From: Ostrinia nubilalis
Lineage: Eukaryota; Arthropoda; Insecta; Lepidoptera; Crambidae
NCBI RefSeq assembly: GCF_963855985.1
Contig: NC_087099.1
Coordinates: forward strand, 6,602,001 to 6,666,000
Direction: 5' to 3'
Length of the DNA stretch: 64,000 nt
Program-made: the position numbers and the translations under genes
The notes under the pieces: model-generated
Told to the model about the DNA's origin: nothing
Database searches by the model: none
Seen by the model: the letters and a program-made list of their open reading frames with translations, nothing else
Part shown: positions 55,896 through 64,000 of the stretch, piece by piece
Position numbering within the stretch: the first letter of the stretch is position 1
Layout of the letters: each line of letters begins with the position of its first letter

Positions 55896-58800
55896 GCGAC
55901 ATACATGACAGTTTCACATGTAAGCACAGATATTATTACCAAAAATAAGTCTGAGCTAATTAAGTGTTCCACGGATGGAGACACCAGCGGGTGAAGGTAA
56001 TGGCTGCCCTGTTCATTACCACCTCCGTCTCATTAGCCGCCCTTGACGCATGCTAATTGTGTTCCTTCCTAAGCAATACATAATTAAACTGCTTTAACGT
56101 TAATTAATGGATGTGTAAAGAAAATGGGTCACACGTTTGATCATAATTAGGATTCATTTAAATATTTTCTGCCGGAGAATGTGGGCCTGCCCGATAGGTA
56201 TTTGAAAGGCAAATTTCTTACATTAATTGTATACTTAATTTGTCTCTAAGCCAAACTTTTAGTCGCCGTTTCTGTGTTAACTTCTAATTGGGGACACTTA
56301 ATCATAGCTTGTGTACTTTCTAAATAAAATACATCTCTAATTCTTTTTTCTTTAAAATTTAAAATACTCCAAACACAAAAGTCACGATCCAAATAATTCA
56401 CTACCTAAGTTCCAAAATAAACCTAAAAAGCAGCGCAGCAAAATAACTAAAAACCCATTCCAGCTTTATTCAGCGCTTGTCACATGCAATGTGAGTTTTC
56501 CCAGAAAATTAGAGGGGACGTGTTTATATCCCACTCGTAGTAAAAGGTAACGTTCAAATACATTTTCTAAAGCCAAAATCTGTTCCGTCAAAGCGTATTA
56601 TCTCGGCATCGCATCCATCTCTCATATAAAACCCTCTTCCAAACCGGTGCCAACGGATTTTTGTGATTCAATACAACTGGTACTCTCTACTTCTTCGCAA
56701 TAAAGCTCAAATTAGACAAGCAAATTCGCTGGCAACGACACTGTTATCGGCTATATCCGAAACAGAGTATAAAATATTCACTTCAACCTTTTTCTTGGGC
56801 CTGTCACGCAATTAACCGAAGTCCCTTTGAGTTTAATAACACACTTTAAATGTTAACGAAATCTAAACGACAATTTGCGCGTTCAAAGAAAGCTGATTGG
56901 GCTTTCAGCCACATTATTGATGAAAGATGAAAAAATTATGACTGAAACAGTCCTCGTTGATTACAAGCTTTACATAAATCTTTACTATTAAATAGAGATG
57001 GATTAATCCTAACAAGTTCTGTCTGTAACAACTTGAAAGTACAAACTCGTGTCGTCTCTTCCTTCTTTCGTCTAGTCTAGACTGTTTACGAACTTTTTGA
57101 TATTTTATTCACTCCAACACATTTTTATTAAGCTTCAAATACCTACTCCTTGTTTCACACTGTCGATCGAGTCTAAAAAATAAATGACGGTAGCGCTTAT
57201 TGCTGTGCAGTTAATTTGAAACGAAGTTAGCCAGTTTCCGCTCGAGTGTTTTCTTACAAACAAGCAGCACCGGATGCAGCGCGATGAGGCGGCCGGATGT
57301 CGGCGCTAGGCTGCGTTTGCGCTGCGATCGGTAAACGAGCTGCAGCCAATTGGGTTACATTGCAACGTTGAACGACGATACACAAGTTATGAAATTAAGC
57401 GTATAATTTACACACTTATGACATTAATTTCTCATTACTTTGAGGATCATTTTGAAAGCCAAAATTAAGTAAAAAGTGATTTTCTTTAGCGTAAATATAC
57501 TCGTAGGCAAACATATTTGAAATCAAATACTATAGAGAAATCAAAGAACAATTCGCTCAACAAATAAGGGTTGTAAACATGGTACATTTATAGTACGAAC
57601 TGCAAGGTAACATTTCAGAATCCGAAAGCTCACAATTTTCCGCCATCCATCGAGCAAGGATATGGTTGCAAAAATATTGATACGTCATAATCAATTTGGA
57701 ACGTATTGGCAAACTTGCGCTCCATTCGTTAAACTTTTTCTATTTCGCTGAAACTTTTCATTATTCGAGACATGCCTCGGCCCCGGTAACTTTCCGCATC
57801 GCGATAGACTTTATACGAGTCGAAGCTAACCTTTCAAAAAGGAAATCTTCAAGCAACATTAGAAGCTCCCGGCCCATTAATTCCGGCGAAGTTAACTTAG
57901 TTGCCACACACAAATTACATCTGTCTTAGTTTTTGGAACCGGGAAATGTTTCCGGGAATTCTTTAAGAGCGCTTTCCCGGTGTCGGAATTTAGGTGGAAT
58001 CGAGTCTGAGATAATTCGTCTGGCGGTTCGATCGGCCTAATTCGGTCGGATCTCATTCGGCTAATGGGTGCAATGTTTCACCTGAGTGCGTTCTCTGGAA
58101 TTTGTCTGGGGAGTCACGGGGCTCGTTACGATTTCAAGGCGACGGAATGTCGTGACAGAATGGAAATCTCTTCACATTAGTCCTCGGCTACCGTTGGGTT
58201 CGGGACGTGATTGCACTCCGGTGAGAATTTATATTTAAGCAGGCTTGATGAAACGAATAACAATAGGTTTGGAGTTTAAAATGTTTTCTTTGTACTTTAT
58301 TTTCTTTTCGTGCTCTAAATCTTTTATCTCAAATGTGAAATGGAAACCCTTAATCAAATCAAATCCTTCTAGAGGCAGTCGTTTATGTTTAGTAAAATTA
58401 TTTAAAAACCTAACATTTACATTATGTTATCTCCTATTTCATCTAATCTGTCAGATAAATCTAGAGTAATTTTATTATGTAGGTACCTATTTACATTGAT
58501 AGAATAACTTTTTTTACTACTTAATATGTAATAACTTAAAATTTCGTTATATTTCCAACAGTATTCAAAACAGAAAACGTATTTATTACTAACACTAACA
58601 TTCCATTACAAAGCAAATTTAATAAATCTCATTGCAGACTCGAAATGGAATATGAAAGTTGGAGCAAAGCTATGCAACTAATTTTAATTAGGATTATTCA
58701 TGACGTGATTTATGCTCCCTCGAAAAACTATTCGTTTGTTGTTAACACCAACTGTTGATGAATTAGCTCTATGTTCAGATTTATTACTTTATACTTTCAG

Positions 58801-58965
58801 GTGGGAACTCGTAAATGTATAAATTACGAACTAATCTTTCATTGTATTTCTATTCTGCATGATAGTGAATTTATTACTTAAATAAAACTATTTCTAAAAT
58901 CATCATTACATAGTACTGTACATACTGTTGGATGTCTACTTGACCCCAATGCGTGTCGTGACACT
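55896..58965. other. Gene-free stretch with the densest candidate regulatory DNA
   Basis: No ORF with a domain. 55975-56120, 57190-57370 and above all 57690-58230 are compositionally balanced, free of recognisable repeats and carry words such as TTTATACGAGTCGAAG, CGGCGAAGTTAACTTAG and CATTAGTCCTCGGC. Such blocks are typical of conserved non-coding DNA around developmental genes. The claim is inference from composition. Confidence 0.3.
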
Positions 58966-59102
58966 GAGGTGCAATTGTGTAAAGCAATCGACAGTTCAAA
59001 ACGTACGATAAAATCTGTTTCACAAGGTGTTTGACATAATATAGCGTACGTTTTGAACTGTCAAATGAATACGATTGCTTTACACAATAATAAATGCACC
59101 TG
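58966..59102. mobile_element. Short MITE with TTGTGTAAAGCAATCG arms
   Basis: The left arm GAGGTGCAATTGTGTAAAGC and ACAGTTCAAAACGTACG is mirrored by CGTACGTTTTGAACTGT, GCTTTACACAATAATAAATG and CACCT, with about 35 bp between the arms. Confidence 0.75.
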
Positions 59103-59261
59103 TGATCTATCTTCTATATGTATTCTCTTTCAGGTACCAACAGCTATAAGTGAGTGATGGAGATCACCACTATCACTTTCAAAGGATGTGCTGATTCCCA
59201 AGAAGTGTCTCTGCTCCAGAATTCATGAACCCCGAAGATCTTCAGTTAATCTACAGGTAGT

Positions 59262-59432
59262 ATAGAGCATTTACTTGTATCAGAACAACGAGCTGATCTA
59301 TGAAATGTTCTTGTGTCAGTGTCAATGTTACTCTTTCACGAACCAAAGGTCGAGCGAGTCGCACATTTTACCTACCATTAAAGGTACCATTCGTAAGAAC
59401 GTTACATTACATAGAAATGTTCTAGTCTATTT
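59262..59432. mobile_element. MITE family D, copy 2
   Basis: GTAGTATAGAGCATTTACTT with GAACAACGAGCTGAT, and the right end AAATGTTCTAGTCTAT. It is related to 25073-25225 in inverse orientation. The right part AAGAACGTTACATTACATAG also occurs at about 13011. Confidence 0.6.
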
Positions 59433-61069
59433 TATTTAAGTATTTATTTTATTTATTTATTTATTTATTTTAGAAGGCTGCTTGAAGGCTTACAGTAAAT
59501 CCAACGCGCCAACAAGTAATACTCATCTTACACAGTAAAGATATTAACTTACATTAATTTTGTAACATGCTATAAGTCTCACAAGATATGTATCGAATCT
59601 ATCCACGACAGTGTGCCTAATAGAGTCTTAATACGCAAACAAATAGAAAAAGACTGCTGATAAGTATTTACAAAAGACAAATAAGGCTGATATTGACATG
59701 AAGAGGTCGGGTAAGTGGAAATCTGTTTGCGATAGCGTTAGACAAAGAAACCGAACGGCCTAGATCGGAGGCAGTATATCTCGGAGAATCACTCAGACGA
59801 ATTGTTTTCCCGAACCTTTTTATTGCTCGCTTAGTGACATGATACATATAGGGTAGACAGACATATGTCTAGACGTCAGCCGCACGCATCGCATCACACA
59901 TTGAAAGGGTTTGGTACTTAAAATCTTCTGAAATAGAAATACCTATGGTCTTTATCCAGCAATGGAAGGTCTTTGTTAATGATGAGGGTGATAATGATGT
60001 CTACATCACAACAAAAGTCGTACACTTCAAATGGTCCTTACCCAACAGTGGACGTTCCTTCGCGGAAAATGATGATTAATGGTGATGATGCTACAATCGG
60101 CGTCAAATATGTAGTTCATGACACCCAAAGTAGCCAACACGTCTTTGTTACTTGTTTGGGTATCACGAAACATTTCACGCTTACTGTAAATAATGTCATA
60201 TCATGTTTTAATGTGATGTTCTGTTACGGAAATACTATAATGACCTGACAACACAACCATCAGCTCTGTTGTCAGCATTATTTACAGGCACTCATCAACA
60301 CACTCCGTTCTCAGGACCTTAAACATTTTCAACAAGGGTAAGTAGCTGTGTATATTAAAATAATTTGCATTTAATGACACGCGTACTCAAAATAAACATT
60401 GTACTTTAATGAATACCCCAGAGCCGTAAAGTTAACAAAGACGTAACTTGCGTACGAGTGTGTTTAGAATTTGCTCAGCGATGTTTGTCTTCCGCAACTG
60501 TTAACTCCTCGTAAGTACAATATTTACAAGGGATCTTGTAGACTTTCAAGTCATTTAATCATTTAGCACAGTATATGTGCGTAATTTAACGTTAGCAGTT
60601 CGCAGAAGTTAGGCGCGTGTAAGTATTTAGGACGAGAAATACCTATCTGTGTAGTATCACTTTATTTATCTTCTAAGTAATTAATTTGGAATTTAATTGG
60701 TCTTGAATATCATAATATAGACCTACTCAGAAGAATTTTCCTTGAGTCTGATATGGAATACAATAGGTATACATACTTTACCATTTCATGATTATATTTC
60801 TGAACCTCAAACAAGTAGTATATTAATAAATCGATTCGATTTGATAGAATAATGGCACCTCAAAACCACCCAAAAATTACACATACCTACCACATAAGTT
60901 AAAACGACGATACAGCTCATTAAACTAAACATACTAGGTATTTGTAGTGTCATTTTCCTACAAAAAGTACAGTCCAATGTCCTACCGATCGTAGGGTGTA
61001 GCTTAATAACATCAGTCACACAACGAAATTATACCGTGTATTATAAGATATAGAGATGAGACGTATTTA
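59433..61069. other. Unique sequence with a (TTTA)n microsatellite
   Basis: TTTA repeats lie at about 59444-59472. Nothing else was recognised. Confidence 0.4.
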
Positions 61070-61089
61070 CTAGAACAGATCCACACACT

Positions 61090-61678
61090 AGGTATTTTAC
61101 AGTACTAAGTGGCACCTATTCCAATTTTTAAAATACTTGATCCACCTAGTATTTTTTAAATTACACGATTTCCGACCCTACCATCAAAGTAATAGAGGTT
61201 ATTATTGCATAATCCGTAGTCGTCCACCTAGTATTTTTTAAATTACACGATTTCCGACCCTACCATCAAAGTAATAGAGGTTATTATTGCATAATCCGTA
61301 GTCGTGTATTACGCGCACCGCGTATTTCTCGCTAAGCTTATGTGCGAACGTAGAGATTCACTCCGTCTCTGTCTGACAAACAAATTTGAGCGCAGGCAGG
61401 TGTGAGATAGGAATAGCCTGTTGAAGTATGAAGGGAGGATATCAATAAATCAACAGCCAGCAAAAACATTATTATTCAATTTCAAAAATTGCATTATTAA
61501 TACTACGGTTGTATCTTTTCAAAGAAAATTGTATTTTAAAGTCATAATACGTGGATTAGTCCGCACTAGTCGCGTCAAGTATGGTAAATTACTACGTACT
61601 AGGTGGAATAGGTATTTGGATCAAGTATTAATAAATACTTGGAATAGGTGCACCTAGTATCAAATTTACCTAGTATAA
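61090..61678. mobile_element. AT-rich inverted-repeat element with an internal tandem duplication
   Basis: The left end (ACTAGGTATTTTACAGTACT, GGCACCTATTCCAA, ATACTTGATCCACCTAGTA) is mirrored on the right (AGGTGGAATAGGTATTTGGA, GGAATAGGTGCACCTAGTA, TACCTAGTATAACC). The middle includes a perfect 82-bp tandem duplication (61141-61304). No transposase. Confidence 0.6.
61141..61304 (+). repeat. Perfect 82-bp tandem duplication
   Basis: 61141-61222 and 61223-61304 are identical (TCCACCTAGTATTTTTTAAA to AATCCGTAGTCG). Confidence 0.95.
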
Positions 61679-64000
61679 CCCATCTCTAATAAGATATCCT
61701 CATTGTCCCCAGCTGCGACCTAACTAGTATCATAGAAAAACGTGTGGAGCGTGTAATATCCACGCGCCGTCTTAATTGGGAGCATCAATCAATTAGCGCA
61801 CATGCGACACAGTATAGAAATTCCAGACGGACAATAGGCGTAATTCCAGCAACTAGCTTCAGGGCTGCCACTAATGATTTGATTTGATTTAATTTAATTA
61901 GAAATGTAGTACCTACTTCTATTGACGAATGATATTTATTTTTGCTATGTTATTTGGACGTGTTTTTTTTTCGAAATAATTTTCACTACATAGTGTAATT
62001 ACTTACTTTTTAGACATTTTCTTTTGCTCATTTTTACATTTTTCATAAGGTTAGGTACCTATCCCAAAATAACTGTTAAAAATTCGCATAGTAAACGAAT
62101 AAGTAACTGCATAAGAACGGTTTTCCTAAAAACTTAAAAGTTTTTTGAGACTTGAAAGCTAGTAGGATAGAATATATTTGTAGTTTGGTACGAGAACTAA
62201 GCTACTTACTACGATCTCCTAACTAAATACTGTCTACTAACTAACAACTGCTCAAGGATTGTACATACAACACAATGTAATAAGTATTACCAGATCACAG
62301 ACATTGTGTGGTTATTTAAAAGGCCAACTTCAGCTTTCAGTAATACAGCGTGATTTATTTTCCGGACTTACAGCAATCGTGGTTTCGTGGTCAGCCCTAT
62401 CTCGGACGGTGTCCGGCGCCGGACGTGAGTCGGAATACGTAATGACGTCCGATGGCCACATTTGTAATTTTATTACCGACAAGCCATTCTTGTTATGGTA
62501 ATGCTAATGACCACGACTTTGTTATGGCCTCCATGAAAACCAGGGTTTCGCGCCATGCAACAATTCAGCTGGAATGGGCAGCGCAGTCGACCGATTTTTC
62601 TATTGGAAACCATTTTTGGTAAAAGACAATAGCTGAACGAACCAGTGTATAACCATATTATGTGGTGTGTACCAAAATGAACCCAGTAGACAGATTTTCG
62701 GCCCTGCCTATGTTTCAATAGTATAATACAGTTTATTGGAAACGAACAAAGAAATCTCTTAACATAAAAATATTAGAATAGTCGTTACATATTGTAATAC
62801 GTACTCTGGGACACTGACTCTATTAATAGAAAAGCTAGTACTAGTTTCCTAAGCTAGGGTCCTGTATTCAGGAGCCAGTGATTACTCTAGCTCTAAAACA
62901 ATAGGGCATTCAAAGTTAAAACATTAATACTACCTAGGTTGAATTAACTAAGTGAAAATAATTCGATAATCATAATGAGTTCAGATTAATATTCAGTTGA
63001 AACTTCATAGATTAAATCCAGTTAGATGTAATCCTATGAGAATACATAACATACCTGTAGTTTTAGCAAAATACTTGGTAGGTTTGGTTTTTATTTTGTT
63101 ACGAACTTTTTATCAGTTATAAATAACTTGAAAAAATCGAATTGCCTAAGGCAGGAATCGAACCCACGATTTTTACCAGTTTTTGTTAAACTGACTGTCT
63201 TTCGTCTGTGTAGGTGTTGGCTCAAACGAAGCGAGTTCGTTTTCAAACTTTACAGCATGAATATAGACAGCTGATTAATACAAAATGTGTCCCTACAGGG
63301 TCGTGTGCTTAACTTTATTTCGTAAATCATAATGTTAACTGGTTTACAATTTTAGGTAACTTTAAAAGGATGATAATACTTTTGCACAAAAATACACAAA
63401 ACAAATAAAAAAAATCTGAAAAACTCGAGAAAACGTCAATAATCTCATCATATTTTATGAAAAAATAAATTCACGAAATCCCTCAAAGAAGATAAAGTTA
63501 ATAGAACATATTTTGAGGAAAAACATATTTTGAAGAAAAACATGTACATATGTATTGCCTTTCATACTCTATGTACTTAAGTATTTATGTTTAATCTCAT
63601 AATTACTTAAGTGTTAAGGTTGCCAGTTAATTTTCAGGTAAATAACAAAACGTAATCACTAATGAAGAACGTAACGAAACTTTTGATATTCACAAAGGCG
63701 AAAGAAACTGTTTCCCGAAATATTAGCATTTGAAAGAGGGCGCTAGTTGTTGGGGACACAATCCGAAATATATTTGGATGCAGATTTATACAGCGAAAAA
63801 CATAGTTACTGTTACACTGCAGGGAAGTGAAGTCTGAACACTTCAGTTTGCGCGGTAGCGTTGTTTTTATGAATACCAAACGATTTCGATTGTTTTAAAA
63901 TCAAACATTCGTTTGTTTTGAGTTTTTCTTGTAACAATGGCATTGTAATTTATGAGAGAGTAGGTATATGCGTTCACTCACACTGAACCACTCTTGTTAT
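61679..64000. other. Unique sequence to the window end
   Basis: No gene was recognised. 62380-62690 is more GC-rich and may be regulatory (GTGTCCGGCGCCGGACGTGA contains a CGGCGCCG dyad). At 63150-63165 the complement of GCAGGAATCGAACCCACG is a perfect tRNA-type B-box, but no cloverleaf or clear A-box accompanies it, so it is probably a SINE scrap. Confidence 0.35.

Noticed and set aside
63140..63260. tRNA-like B-box GGTTCGATTCC on the minus strand
   Set aside because: No A-box at the right distance and no foldable cloverleaf; probably a SINE scrap.

Overview
The window is AT-rich eukaryotic nuclear DNA, almost certainly from a moth or butterfly. The evidence is the repeat content: an errantivirus with a tRNA-Ser primer site, RTE and Jockey-like LINE 3' ends, tRNA-derived SINEs, Helitron/Lep1-like repeats beginning ACTAGCTTTTGCCCGCGGC, and many TA- and TTA-flanked MITEs. 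No complete host protein gene was found. Every ORF with a recognisable domain is transposon- or retrovirus-derived. The only host-exon candidate is a CpG-rich island near 37.2-37.36 kb that ends in a splice-donor-like CAG|GTATGT. The rest reads like intergenic DNA or a very large intron, with a few stretches that look like unannotated regulatory DNA.

Layout. At 1-2.86 kb lie a truncated MITE, a LINE 3' end and homeodomain-type TAATTA-rich DNA. At 2.863-10.763 kb is a minus-strand errantivirus with 313-bp LTRs that differ at one base and an AGTCA target duplication. It keeps an intact env ORF, a split gag, and a pol reduced to the integrase core and C-terminus. A SINE sits in the integrase. 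A 2.98-kb DNA transposon, itself carrying LINE fragments and a piggyBac-like element, sits in gag. At 13-18 kb are a short-arm MITE and two abutting long-inverted-repeat elements of about 1.05 and 1.70 kb. At 18-33 kb is mostly unique sequence peppered with MITEs, including nested ones.

At 33.2-40.8 kb, two inverted copies of a GC-rich unit bracket a minisatellite of dyad-containing repeats, which is split by a 2.3-kb DNA transposon with a 4-bp target duplication. The same 7.5-kb span holds the CpG-rich island and a SINE. At 40.9-43.45 kb is a hAT-type element whose interior holds a Tc1-like element made of two head-to-head half-transposons. At 43.7-44.5 kb is a pogo/jerky-like transposase relic. 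At 47.87-50.16 kb is a second copy of the 2.3-kb transposon. From 50 to 64 kb the sequence is mostly unique, with scattered MITEs, hairpins and blocks that may be conserved regulatory DNA.

How it works together: nothing here is a host pathway. The window records layered insertions whose order can be read from target-site duplications and interrupted copies. The most notable items are the errantivirus env arrangement (a short leader exon that would supply a signal peptide by splicing), the paired 4-bp-TSD element encoding remnants of a protein with a GERFHQD-like signature, the dyad minisatellite with paired stem changes, and three long palindromes able to form extended hairpins.
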